A stretch of 59,528 nucleotides of DNA from assembly GCA_012960465.1 (NCBI GenBank), contig DUBF01000181.1, forward strand, positions 8,445-67,972, written 5' to 3'. This document shows, in pieces, positions 39,749 through 48,558 of this stretch. The notes under the pieces are model-generated. The model had not been told where the DNA came from, searched no databases, and saw only the letters and a list, made by a program, of their open reading frames with translations. Position numbers and translations under genes: made by a program. How positions within the stretch are numbered: the stretch's first letter is position 1; each line of letters begins with the position of its first letter. Source of the stretch: Rhodospirillales bacterium. GTDB taxonomy: Bacteria > Pseudomonadota > Alphaproteobacteria > Rhodospirillales > UBA2165.

Positions 39749-40028
39749 GTAAGTCAAATCCAACCATCTAAATAGTATTTGCGCTTTTTGATTATATCAA
39801 TGCTATTAGGCAATGACACACCAAAATGAATAGTCAAATCTTAAATTTTCATATGATTTAGAGGTAAGACCGTATTTTGTTATCAATACTCAATCTACTA
39901 TTAATGCGGCGCAATCTTTCCCAAAGAACAAACCGACCAGATGCCCTAGCATGGCTACATAAAGAACTTGTAAGTAAGTAATCTTTTATCTACCCATAAT
40001 TCTCTCACTAATAGTCGGGATTGATATA

Positions 40029-41111
40029 ATGGACCTAGCTTATTTTACGATGCCCCTGCATCCTGATAACCGCCCTTTAGTTGAGACCCTAAGAGAAGAT
40101 CGTGAGGCTTTCATATTAGCGGAGAAACTAGGGTTCACAGAAGCCTACATGGGTGAACATGTGACTGATACTTTCGAGCCAATTCCAAATTCAATGATAT
40201 TTTTGGCTTCCATCGCTTATGAAACAAAAAATATTAAACTAGGCACAGGCACTGTTAATCTAGGTCATCACCATCCAGCTGCCACAGCAGCTGAGGTGGC
40301 AATGCTTGATCATATGCTTGAGGGTCGATTTCTTTTTGGCGTCAGCCCTGGAAATCTACCCTCGGACGCCGAAGCCTTTGGCACATTAGAGGCCAACCGC
40401 AACGAAATGTTCGTTGAAGCCTTAGAACAAATCATTAGCATCTGGACAACTGACCCGCCTTATCGTTTAACCGGCAAATACTGGAATATAACAACCGAAA
40501 AAACATACCTTCCAGAATTGGGGCAGGGTATTATAGGAACACCGTACCAGAAACCACACCCACCAATAATAGGCACGGTTGTTGCTCCCTACTCGAAGGG
40601 TATTATTGGTCTAGGCGAACGTGGCTGGCACGCTATCTCGGCCAATTTTCTGTTGCCAAAGTGGGTCGCCACTCACTGGCCACTTTTTGTTGAGGGATGC
40701 AAAAAGGCTGATCGAACAGTCACTACTAAAGACTGGCGGGTGGCAAAAAGTATTTTTGTTGCTGATAATGACAAAATTGCAGAGGAATACGGCAAAGGTC
40801 CCAAATCACCTTACCGCTTCTACTTTGATCAATTAGGTGGCAAATTGAGGCTATACAACAAACTCGACCTATTCAAAACCGATCCAAATCAGCCAGATGG
40901 GGAAATTACCACCGACTATATGCTTGATAAGCTTGTTATCTCCGGCAGTGTGAACAGTGTTGTCGAACAGTTATTAGAATTTCGTGAAGAAATTGGCGAC
41001 TTTGGAACGCTAATCTACAATGGCCCTGACTGGGTTGATGCTGAACTTGCAAAACGCTCAATGGAATTGATGGCAACAAAAGTCATTCCCCGCATTAACG
41101 AAGCCATCTAA
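40029..41111 (+). CDS. LLM-class flavin-dependent oxidoreductase (luciferase-like)
   Basis: A 360-residue TIM-barrel flavoprotein of the bacterial luciferase family. The N-terminal strand and helix (AFILAEKLGFTEAYMGEHV), the segment IKLGTGTVNLGHHHPA, and SPGNLPSDAEAFG are typical of alkane/long-chain or aromatic monooxygenases of this class. It would use reduced FMN (or F420 in some lineages) and oxygen. No flavin reductase is adjacent. It heads the plus-strand catabolic group; a 191-nt AT-rich gap follows. Confidence 0.82.
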   Translation: MDLAYFTMPLHPDNRPLVETLREDREAFILAEKLGFTEAYMGEHVTDTFEPIPNSMIFLASIAYETKNIKLGTGTVNLGHHHPAATAAEVAMLDHMLEGRFLFGVSPGNLPSDAEAFGTLEANRNEMFVEALEQIISIWTTDPPYRLTGKYWNITTEKTYLPELGQGIIGTPYQKPHPPIIGTVVAPYSKGIIGLGERGWHAISANFLLPKWVATHWPLFVEGCKKADRTVTTKDWRVAKSIFVADNDKIAEEYGKGPKSPYRFYFDQLGGKLRLYNKLDLFKTDPNQPDGEITTDYMLDKLVISGSVNSVVEQLLEFREEIGDFGTLIYNGPDWVDAELAKRSMELMATKVIPRINEAI

Positions 41112-41185
41112 ATAAATCATTAGTACCTAAAATATAGTGAGTGCCAGAGCGTTTTATTAGAAAAAAATATTTTTATCCTTGCTAA

Positions 41186-41221
41186 AAAACAAATTTTTTT
41201 ATTTTATATAAAACAAATTTT
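41186..41221 (+). promoter_or_regulatory. Direct repeat upstream of the cupin-Rieske genes
   Basis: AAAACAAATTTT occurs twice (41186-41197 and 41210-41221) and brackets the palindrome TTTTATATAAAA (41202-41213). It is 82-117 nt before the ATG at 41303, so it could be an operator or promoter region. The surrounding sequence is very AT-rich. Confidence 0.35.
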
Positions 41222-41302
41222 ATAAATAATATGTATTTTTTCAATAGTTGAATAAAACAATTTAAAATTACTAGGTGGCTTCTTAGTTAAAGGGAATTTT
41301 AT

Positions 41303-41875
41303 ATGACATATAAATTTGAATTATTTTGCGCAGATTGTCGAAACGCCTACGATCAAAATACTGGTGAAGCTGCCCTCGAAATTATTCGACAAAATTTGGA
41401 AAAATTAATAAAAGAAAACCCCGAATTTATAGAGAAGAGCTGTGGTGCTAACGCTGAATATGGCGTTAATGAACTTTATACTGATCCTCAAAATGGCTTC
41501 ATTGTCTACGCCCATAATATCAAGGTCGGACGGAAATCGCCACCACATGATCACGGCGCATCGTGGGCGGTTTATGGCCAAGCAAAAAAATTTACAGACA
41601 TGACTGAATATCGCCGCCTCGATGATAAAACCAAGGCTGGCCACGCTAAAATTGAAGAAACAAAAAAATATAGATTAGATTTTGGCATGGCGGGAAAGTT
41701 CGGGCCACACGATATTCATCAAATTTATTTCGAAGATGAGGCGCGCTTCATACGAGTGACCGGGGCAGATCTATTTAAAGAAGATACCCTAACCTATAAC
41801 CCAGAGAATAATAGCGTCAATATAATTGGAACTGGTTCAGCAGCCGACAATGATCGTGCAGCAGCAAACTCCTAA
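41303..41875 (+). CDS. Cupin-fold protein (cysteine-dioxygenase-like)
   Basis: A 190-residue protein with the metal motif PPHDHGASWAVYG (about 76-88) and a later His in GPHDIHQIYF, the arrangement of cysteine-dioxygenase-like and COG5553-type cupins. The first 60 residues are helical and charged. The substrate is unknown. An AAAGGGA site precedes the ATG. It lies 28 nt before the Rieske oxygenase gene, so it may act on the same compound. Confidence 0.7.
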   Translation: MTYKFELFCADCRNAYDQNTGEAALEIIRQNLEKLIKENPEFIEKSCGANAEYGVNELYTDPQNGFIVYAHNIKVGRKSPPHDHGASWAVYGQAKKFTDMTEYRRLDDKTKAGHAKIEETKKYRLDFGMAGKFGPHDIHQIYFEDEARFIRVTGADLFKEDTLTYNPENNSVNIIGTGSAADNDRAAANS

Positions 41876-41903
41876 ACATCTTTGAGGATTAGAGAACACC
41901 GTA

Positions 41904-42974
41904 ATGGCATCTAAGAGTAAAATAACAAACAATATTGCTGATCGTGATACCCCGCTAATTAAAAATTCTTGGTATGTGTTAGACTGGAGCAAAGACGTTG
42001 GTCCAGAGTTGAGGAACCGCATGGTTATCAACCAAGACCTTGTGTATTTCCGAACTAAAGAAGGCACAGTTTCGGTCCTACAAAACAGGTGCGCCCATCG
42101 CTGCTTTCCCCTCCATCGCAGTACATTGCATGAAAATGACACAATTCAATGCGGCTATCACGGATTAACCTATAATACCGAAGGAGAATGTGTACAAATT
42201 CCTTCGGCCTTAGACCTAAACCCCTCCTTTATTTCAATACATAAATATCCTGTTGTTGAAAAATCTCCAATGGTCTGGGTGTGGCCTGGTGATCCAGAAA
42301 AAGCAGATCCAAAATTAATTCCAGACTATGACTGGATAAATGAAGATGACTGGGGATATGGGACGGGATTTTACCATGTCAAAGGAAACTATTTGGCAAT
42401 CCACGAAAACCTTCTGGATCTGACACATTTTCAATACCTTCATGGCGCAGTCCTGGGAACACAAAAACAACTGGAAGCGAAAGTTGAAGTAACTGTAAAA
42501 GATAACAAGGTGACCACTTATCGTGTAAATGAAGGCGAACCCGTTCCCGATCTCCATAAAGAAGCTACAGGACTAAAAGATATTCCAATCACTCGTCATG
42601 GAACAGCATCTTTCGTTACGCCCGGGTTCCATGAAGGTTACAGTCTCTTTGAAGATAAACAGGGAAGTAACAATGGGCGGACAGAGTACAAACCTCATAT
42701 TCTGCATTTTATCACACCTGAAACTCAGTATACATCGCTCTATTGGTGGGTGTTTGGACGCAATTTCTCAGCACCAGATAAAAAACTAGACCAGTGGTAT
42801 TCTGACGTCACCAGAAAGGTTTTTGAGGAAGATAAAGACGCAATTGAATGGATTGAATTCCAATGGGCTAACGACGACCGACCGGATTTTATGGAAAATC
42901 ATGTACCATCGGATAAAGGTGCTGTAAAAATGCGCCAAATTGTCCATGAACTTGCTATACAACAATCTAATTAA
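41904..42974 (+). CDS. Rieske non-heme iron oxygenase, vanillate demethylase type
   Basis: A 356-residue oxygenase component. The Rieske [2Fe-2S] ligands are C63-x-H65 and C83-x2-H86 (CAHRC and CGYHG). The mononuclear iron ligands are in LDLTHFQYLHG (H175, H180) with Asp 172 nearby. Size and order match VanA/phthalate-type monooxygenases that demethylate or hydroxylate aromatics. No ferredoxin reductase (VanB) gene is in the window, so electrons must come from elsewhere. It follows the cupin gene and is convergent with the EamA gene. Confidence 0.88.
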   Translation: MASKSKITNNIADRDTPLIKNSWYVLDWSKDVGPELRNRMVINQDLVYFRTKEGTVSVLQNRCAHRCFPLHRSTLHENDTIQCGYHGLTYNTEGECVQIPSALDLNPSFISIHKYPVVEKSPMVWVWPGDPEKADPKLIPDYDWINEDDWGYGTGFYHVKGNYLAIHENLLDLTHFQYLHGAVLGTQKQLEAKVEVTVKDNKVTTYRVNEGEPVPDLHKEATGLKDIPITRHGTASFVTPGFHEGYSLFEDKQGSNNGRTEYKPHILHFITPETQYTSLYWWVFGRNFSAPDKKLDQWYSDVTRKVFEEDKDAIEWIEFQWANDDRPDFMENHVPSDKGAVKMRQIVHELAIQQSN

Positions 42975-43045
42975 AATTACTCCAGCCTGGATTCACTCCC
43001 ATAATAGGTAATTCTATAACTTTGGTTTAACTGTGTTTTTTTGCG

Positions 43046-43927
43046 TTATATTTTATTTTCTAAATAAACTTCGCGGTACCAGATATAAATTCCGCTGAGG
43101 ACAATTAGGCCAGATCCCAATATAATCTCAATTGTTAATGGATCACCTAAATAAATAACGCTAACAACGGATGCTACAATTAGTTGAGAATACAAAAAGG
43201 GTGATAAAAATGATGCTGTCGCATATCGGAGCCCTTTGATAATAGCCAGGTGCCCGGCAGCGCCAAGCCCTCCCTGCAAACACATCAATATTAACTCATG
43301 AGTTTCGGGTTGCCTCCAAAAAAATGGTACAATTAAAATTAAAATAATTACGCCGACCAAAGTAGAGTAGAAGAGTGTGGTGTACGGATCATCAACATTA
43401 TTAAGCTGGCGTGTTTGAATTAGAAATATTGCTAGCAAAAAAGCTGTAATCATAGGAAGTAGGATTGCCCACCTAAAACCAGAGCCAGGCTGAATAATAA
43501 TTAATACGCCACAAAAAGCAGCTAATACAGCAAGGTACCTTCTAATTCCAATTTTTTCACCCAAAAAAAGACTAGACAATATTGTAACCAAAACGGGAGA
43601 AAAAAACTGAACTGCCGCAGCATCCGCTAATGGCAAATATTTTAATGACGTATACATCGCTAGCGTCGCGCCAAATAATAAAAATGAGCGCTGCAGTTGT
43701 ACTTTAGGTCGATTACTTTTGAAGATATTTCTTGGTTGGCGGAGTAAAAGATAAACCATAACAATCAAAGCATGAAAAAAATAACGGCTCCAAAGCACTT
43801 GGATTACTTCGAAAGAACTTGTCAAATTCTTACTAATAGCATCCATAATAGCCAACAAACTGCCACCTATAATGGTAAGAAAAATAGCTAAAATTATTTG
43901 TTTTTGACTAGCGGTACTTTCTCTCAC
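43046..43927 (-). CDS. EamA/DMT-family transporter
   Basis: A 293-residue membrane protein with about ten hydrophobic helices in two EamA repeats; the first has GSLLAIMDAISKN and the second GLGAAGHLAIIKGLRYATAS. The family exports or imports small metabolites. GTG 43927 is the start, 5 nt after the VOC stop, so it is the last gene of the DUF3500-to-VOC operon and probably moves its substrate or an intermediate. Confidence 0.85.
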   Translation of the reverse strand: MRESTASQKQIILAIFLTIIGGSLLAIMDAISKNLTSSFEVIQVLWSRYFFHALIVMVYLLLRQPRNIFKSNRPKVQLQRSFLLFGATLAMYTSLKYLPLADAAAVQFFSPVLVTILSSLFLGEKIGIRRYLAVLAAFCGVLIIIQPGSGFRWAILLPMITAFLLAIFLIQTRQLNNVDDPYTTLFYSTLVGVIILILIVPFFWRQPETHELILMCLQGGLGAAGHLAIIKGLRYATASFLSPFLYSQLIVASVVSVIYLGDPLTIEIILGSGLIVLSGIYIWYREVYLENKI

Positions 43928-43932
43928 GTTTA

Positions 43933-44541
43933 CTAACGATTTTTTTTAAGTGAAGGGTCAGCCAGCTTAGTATCTTGACCCGGAGGAGCATTAACGATCG
44001 CATCTTCCAGCGAAAATTCCTCAACCCACTCCTCTGGAGGACGAGCCATATCTTCGGGGCCAACCTGATCTAAACCCCAAAATATTTCCAACCAATGGCC
44101 ATCAGGATCAAGAAATTCGACGGCAACTTGCACCCCCGCTCGCCTTCGCCCTTCAAATAAAATTTTGATATTATGTTTATTGAGATGTTCACGTGCTTTT
44201 AAAACCTCATCAAGACTATCAACCTCGAATGCCATATGATGCAGTTCAATATTTTTTGCGGGTCCTTCTGCACCTCCGACGAGGGCAACACCATGATGAT
44301 CGTTATTACAGCGCATAAAAACCATCTTTCCATCAATCATGCTATCAGGATATACATCAGAAACACGAAATCCCAATACGTCGGTATAAAATTTTACCGA
44401 TTTCTCAATATTTTGACAGCGCAGAACGACATGCCCAATCTTGGTTATATTAAATGGCAAATCTTCTGGCGTTGTTTTATTTTTTAACGCCTGCATTTCA
44501 GGACTTTGGATGCCGTCTACGTCAATCACACCTCTTGGCAT
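43933..44541 (-). CDS. VOC-family protein, probable extradiol-type dioxygenase
   Basis: A 202-residue protein counted from ATG 44541; the open frame extends further upstream but overlaps the previous gene more. The single VOC module holds a 2-His-1-Glu set: GHVVLRC (His 37), HHMAFEV (His 101/102) and DGHWLEIFW (Glu 152), as in type I extradiol dioxygenases and glyoxalase relatives. The N-terminal 30 and C-terminal 45 residues lie outside the module. In this operon it is the candidate ring-cleavage enzyme, but glyoxalase-type chemistry is not excluded. It overlaps the upstream tautomerase gene by 20 nt. Confidence 0.72.
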   Translation of the reverse strand: MPRGVIDVDGIQSPEMQALKNKTTPEDLPFNITKIGHVVLRCQNIEKSVKFYTDVLGFRVSDVYPDSMIDGKMVFMRCNNDHHGVALVGGAEGPAKNIELHHMAFEVDSLDEVLKAREHLNKHNIKILFEGRRRAGVQVAVEFLDPDGHWLEIFWGLDQVGPEDMARPPEEWVEEFSLEDAIVNAPPGQDTKLADPSLKKNR

Positions 44542-45622
44542 GCTCAAACTCCTCTTCTGTAACAAATACCTCGCCTTCAAAAAGCTTACGAGCTGTTCTC
44601 AAAAAACCAGAACGCTTAATATTTATGTCACGACCGTTGATTTCTAGTTCAATATCGACATCCATGCCACCGCTTGGATGTTCTATCAACATACGATCAT
44701 TTTTATTACTAGGATTATTCGCAATCTCAGCAGCCGGTGTACCAGGTATAAGGCAGGCTGTTGCAACGGTGATTGCCGCAAAAACACCGATAGTTGAGTG
44801 GCATCGATGGGGTATAAAGGATCGCGTAGAAATTATACCGCCATTTTTTGGCTCAGATACCAGCGTCATTTTTGGAATAGTTTTTTCAGTAACATCACCC
44901 AAATTCATCAGATGACCTGCTTCTATCCGTATATTTTCTATGCTTGATTTAAGCTTTTTATTCGATTCTAGTTGGGAAACTGACTCTGTACCATCAATGT
45001 TAAAATCAGTTGCTCGCATCACAACGATTGGCATTCCATTATCGATACAAGTCAACTCAATTCCATCAATAACGTCAATAATATTTCCGCTTGGTAGCAA
45101 CGAACCACACACTGATCCTGCTGTATTTAAAAATTTAAGCCGAACCGCTGCTGCTTTCCCAAGCACCCCATCAATTTCCGCTTCACCCTCATAAGTAACT
45201 TTCCCCCCGGGAGTAAGTATCGTTGCAATCGCATTATCACCGCTATTGACCATGTGAATAACAACGTCGGTAGTAGGGTCGTTGGCCAATACCAAACCTT
45301 TCTCAATTGCAAATTGACCAACACCCGCTAAAATATTTCCGCAATTTTGGCTATAGCTAACAACAGGCTGATCAACAACTACTTGAGCAAATAGATAGTC
45401 AATATCAACACCTGGATGATCTGACTGACTAACAATTGCTACCTTGCTAGTGAGCGGGTTGGCACCGCCAAGACCATCAATTTGTCGCTCATCAGGAGAT
45501 CCCATAACTTGGAGCAAAAACCGGTCACGCGCAGTATCATTTTCAGGTAAATCAGATTTTAAAAAGTATACCCCTTTTGAGGTTCCACCTCTCATCATTG
45601 TACATGGGATAGAGTTCAGCAT
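44522..45622 (-). CDS. PrpF/GalD-type tautomerase (4-oxalomesaconate tautomerase-like)
   Basis: A 366-residue PrpF-family isomerase. It starts MLNSIPCTMMRGGTSKG, the family hallmark, and keeps the catalytic cysteine segment YSQNCGNILAGVGQFA and the phosphate-type loop region SVCGSLLPSG. Family members isomerise 2-methylaconitate (PrpF) or the 4-oxalomesaconate keto/enol forms (GalD). The LigI-like neighbour favours the OMA role. ATG 45622 is supported by GAGGAG at 45626-45631, which lies in the end of the upstream gene. Confidence 0.85.
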   Translation of the reverse strand: MLNSIPCTMMRGGTSKGVYFLKSDLPENDTARDRFLLQVMGSPDERQIDGLGGANPLTSKVAIVSQSDHPGVDIDYLFAQVVVDQPVVSYSQNCGNILAGVGQFAIEKGLVLANDPTTDVVIHMVNSGDNAIATILTPGGKVTYEGEAEIDGVLGKAAAVRLKFLNTAGSVCGSLLPSGNIIDVIDGIELTCIDNGMPIVVMRATDFNIDGTESVSQLESNKKLKSSIENIRIEAGHLMNLGDVTEKTIPKMTLVSEPKNGGIISTRSFIPHRCHSTIGVFAAITVATACLIPGTPAAEIANNPSNKNDRMLIEHPSGGMDVDIELEINGRDINIKRSGFLRTARKLFEGEVFVTEEEFEHAKRCD

Positions 45623-45623
45623 A

Positions 45624-46523
45624 TTACTCCTCAAATCCGTAAAGCCGGGCGGGATTATCGACGAGAATTTTTTGCCTTAATATTTTATCGGGAGCAAACA
45701 AGGCTAATAAATCAATAAGATCGCCATCATTTGGCATATCGCCGCTTATATTAGGATGGGGAAAGTCAGTACCCCAAATAGCGCGATCCGGCGCGACCTC
45801 TAACAATTTTTGCGCAAAAGGAACTCCATCGTGAAATGGTTTACCATTCGCTGAAATACGCTCCAAACCACAAACCTTAACCCAAAAGTTCTCATCTTTC
45901 ATAAATTCTAGTAAAATCTGAAAAGGAATTTGCCCAATGCCATCTTCTGCCTTTGGGCGTCCCATGTGATCAATGACGATTTTTATATTAAGCCGCTTTA
46001 ATAAGTCTTTATACTCCAGTAAATCCGCAGCATCGAAATGCAAAACTAAATGCCATCCAAGTCCCCGAACGATATCTACTGTCCGCCTTAGGAAATTTAG
46101 ATCTGGAGCACCGCCTAAGTGTTTAACAAAATTAAATCGAACACCCCTTACGCCACCATCGTGGAGCCTTTGTAAATCCTGCTCACTTGTATTCTCATCA
46201 ATATGACAAACACCGCGATATTTACCACCGCTATGAGCAATAGCGTCAAGCATCGCCGCGTTATCCGGACCGTGGCAACTTGCTTGAACAATGACGGCGC
46301 GCTCAATACCAAGAAAATCATGGAGTTTTCTTAATGTCTGACGCGAGGCATCAGGCGGAGTATAAGACCTTTGTGGATGATACGGAAACAAGTCGCCTGG
46401 TCCGAATACGTGGCAATGTGCGTCACAGGCACCAGGCGGTAATTCAAAGTCTGGCTTTCTAGGATTTAGATCGGGTGGCTGACAGGATTTATAGGGCCCT
46501 ACGGTGGTATTCAAACTAGCCAT
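45624..46523 (-). CDS. Amidohydrolase, 2-pyrone-4,6-dicarboxylate hydrolase (LigI)-like
   Basis: A 299-residue amidohydrolase_2 TIM barrel. The metal and catalytic segments are GACDAHCHVFGP, VIVQASCHGPDN, GVRGVRFNFV, VIDHMGRPKAEDG and WGTDFPHPN, which follow LigI closely. LigI opens the pyrone PDC to 4-oxalomesaconate in protocatechuate and syringate degradation. The downstream gene encodes the matching tautomerase type. It starts at ATG 46523, 5 nt after the dienelactone hydrolase stop. Confidence 0.83.
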   Translation of the reverse strand: MASLNTTVGPYKSCQPPDLNPRKPDFELPPGACDAHCHVFGPGDLFPYHPQRSYTPPDASRQTLRKLHDFLGIERAVIVQASCHGPDNAAMLDAIAHSGGKYRGVCHIDENTSEQDLQRLHDGGVRGVRFNFVKHLGGAPDLNFLRRTVDIVRGLGWHLVLHFDAADLLEYKDLLKRLNIKIVIDHMGRPKAEDGIGQIPFQILLEFMKDENFWVKVCGLERISANGKPFHDGVPFAQKLLEVAPDRAIWGTDFPHPNISGDMPNDGDLIDLLALFAPDKILRQKILVDNPARLYGFEE

Positions 46524-46528
46524 TACTA

Positions 46529-47197
46529 TTATGCCGAATGAACTCGATCTAGAAATTTAAGCGTCCGCGAACGCGCCTCAAGAGCTGCTTTCTCTACATA
46601 GAAATCTGGTCTCGCGTCATTCGCAAATGCATGGCCCGCTTCATAAATATATGATTCAGCATTCGGGATATTTTCTTTTACACCGTCAATAATTTCTGGA
46701 GGTGAGTGTGGGTCGGTTACACCATAATGAAATAAAGTTGCACAATTAGCACCATTAGCCGCATTATCAGAAAGCATCGTTCCGTAATACGCAACCGAAC
46801 CTTTCAGATTAAGCAAACCAGCCATCCGGGCTGCCGCACCACCTCCCCAGCAAAAGCCGATAAGCGAAACCCCACCCCGATTTTCGACAGTCCTAACGGT
46901 AGCCATAATATCCTTTAACACACTATCGGGCTCTAATTTCTTGCCCATTGTCTGGGCTGTGTCTAAATCAGTAAATTCCAGAACCATCTCAGGCTTAATT
47001 CGATCATACATTGCTGGTAATATTGTATCATATCCCTGTTCGGCCCAAAATCGTGTTACATTTTTAAGTTGCTCCGTCATACCAAATATTTCTTGTAAAA
47101 TAACAAGACCACCCTTGACACTACCTTCTGGTGTAGCGTTAAAAGCATCAAAATTGTGGCCGTCTTCTGCTATGATTTTAATCATTCTTTCTAACAT
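46529..47197 (-). CDS. Dienelactone hydrolase family protein
   Basis: A 222-residue alpha/beta hydrolase with a cysteine nucleophile in GFCWGGGAAARMAG, acid near VTDPHSPPE and histidine in EAGHAFAND, the DLH triad. It hydrolyses lactones or esters in aromatic catabolism or related roles. AGGAAGG stands 6 nt before the ATG at 47197. It sits between the DUF3500 gene and the LigI-like gene in the same operon, giving two lactonase candidates side by side. Confidence 0.87.
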   Translation of the reverse strand: MLERMIKIIAEDGHNFDAFNATPEGSVKGGLVILQEIFGMTEQLKNVTRFWAEQGYDTILPAMYDRIKPEMVLEFTDLDTAQTMGKKLEPDSVLKDIMATVRTVENRGGVSLIGFCWGGGAAARMAGLLNLKGSVAYYGTMLSDNAANGANCATLFHYGVTDPHSPPEIIDGVKENIPNAESYIYEAGHAFANDARPDFYVEKAALEARSRTLKFLDRVHSA

Positions 47198-47304
47198 TTC
47201 TTACCTTCCTAAATTCTTGCAGACAAAATCTTATTAATAATACGATGAATTTATTGATTTGACGACCACGACTCAAATTAAAGTAATAGATCACTCCTTA
47301 GTTA

Positions 47305-48558
47305 TTATATTTTATTATAATGATGCTCCTTATGATGCGGCGAACTGTCATAGTGTTGGCGAATAAGATCAACACCATAGTCATTTCCATTAGGTGTTCT
47401 AACTAACGTATGCACATGAAAGTCCCGAGGTTCAGCGTTATCTAAAAACACACCGGCATGGTGATCAAACTCAATCAAAGTAACTGGACTTTGAATACGA
47501 TAATAAAATGGTTGGTTATCTGCCTGACCGCCAATCCAACAAAAATGCATGTCCTTAAAATGATCTTCAACATCTTCCATTTTAGCTTCAAAAGGACCCG
47601 TGGGTAAGGCACCTAAATACTCTGCAATCAAACCAAGTAATTTATTGCGTTGAGGCCTAGTAAAGTCAACACCGCTTAATCCTTCGTATGGTACAATCCT
47701 ATTATCACAATATGCACCACCTAAATGCAATCCATCATGCCGAACCCGCCGGCCTTCAGGCAAATCACCACCAACCATCGAATGCGCAACAAGAGCTTGA
47801 GCCTTTTGTTTTTTTGAAAAGGATCGCATGAGCTCAAGCCCACACCGCTCTTCATCATCAAAAATACTAAGACCCTTATGAGGGCCTTCATCCGCATTAC
47901 AAGGTTCCCCTCCCATGAAAGTTGGCGTTATTGTCATTTGATCCGCTAAAATTAAACAATTGAGACAAAGGTGATGACCAAACATTTGCCAGCCCCACGG
48001 CTCCGTGGTTGAAGGCGTGCCAAATAAATTAAAAATATAAGTGAATTCACCAAAAATATTGGGGCCGCCAACCAAATCACCCAAAAAACCATTAAGACGC
48101 ATAACATTGCGAGTTTTCTGATAGCCTTTTTGGCTTAAACAAACACGCATAACTTCCAATATGGCATCGCGGACTGGCTTTGATACTTCGGCCAGGCGTA
48201 AACCATAATCTTCCAGGTAAATTTCTGTATTCTGCCAGTTTCGCCATTGCTTTGAAAAAATTTTAAAACTAGACACTCTGAGTTGATCTTCAGTTAATAA
48301 TCCAATGAGGTGGTTAGCTGCAATGATAGCTTGCTCTGTTGGCACTGACTCGGAACGCAAGTTAAAAAGACCCTGAATAACTTCACCATCTACTGTCATG
48401 CCTTTGTAGGGAACAGCATACATCTTCTGCCACCCATCTAATATTTCTTTGATAATCGGGCTATTTAAAACTTTATTAGCATGTTCGCGCGCCGTCCCTC
48501 CTTGGACCTTAGAATTCTCTGGTAAAGGAACAAATTTTCGATAATCTGAACGACCCAT
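47305..48558 (-). CDS. DUF3500 family protein
   Basis: A 417-residue protein with the DUF3500 pattern: FGTPSTTEPWGWQMFGHHL (about 177-195), a segment TPTFMGGEPC, and a histidine-rich C-terminus (FDHHAGVFLDN, FHVHTLVRTPNGNDYG, HHKEHH). No signal peptide is obvious. The function of this family is unknown to me. Its position as first gene of the VOC/PrpF/LigI/DLH operon implies a role in the same pathway. Many conserved His and Trp residues suggest a metal-dependent enzyme; that is inference. Confidence 0.75.
   Translation of the reverse strand: MGRSDYRKFVPLPENSKVQGGTAREHANKVLNSPIIKEILDGWQKMYAVPYKGMTVDGEVIQGLFNLRSESVPTEQAIIAANHLIGLLTEDQLRVSSFKIFSKQWRNWQNTEIYLEDYGLRLAEVSKPVRDAILEVMRVCLSQKGYQKTRNVMRLNGFLGDLVGGPNIFGEFTYIFNLFGTPSTTEPWGWQMFGHHLCLNCLILADQMTITPTFMGGEPCNADEGPHKGLSIFDDEERCGLELMRSFSKKQKAQALVAHSMVGGDLPEGRRVRHDGLHLGGAYCDNRIVPYEGLSGVDFTRPQRNKLLGLIAEYLGALPTGPFEAKMEDVEDHFKDMHFCWIGGQADNQPFYYRIQSPVTLIEFDHHAGVFLDNAEPRDFHVHTLVRTPNGNDYGVDLIRQHYDSSPHHKEHHYNKI

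Noticed and set aside
39904-39981. 25-codon frame between the DUF2848 and LLM genes, possible leader peptide
   Set aside because: No ribosome-binding site, no runs of a regulatory amino acid, and no hairpin after it.
41112-41302. Possible attachment site or origin-like AT-rich region
   Set aside because: Only short repeats are present; no integrase, DnaA-box cluster or tRNA is nearby.
44454-44915. 153-codon open frame antisense to the VOC and PrpF-like genes
   Set aside because: Spans two real genes on the other strand, including their overlap; no independent support.
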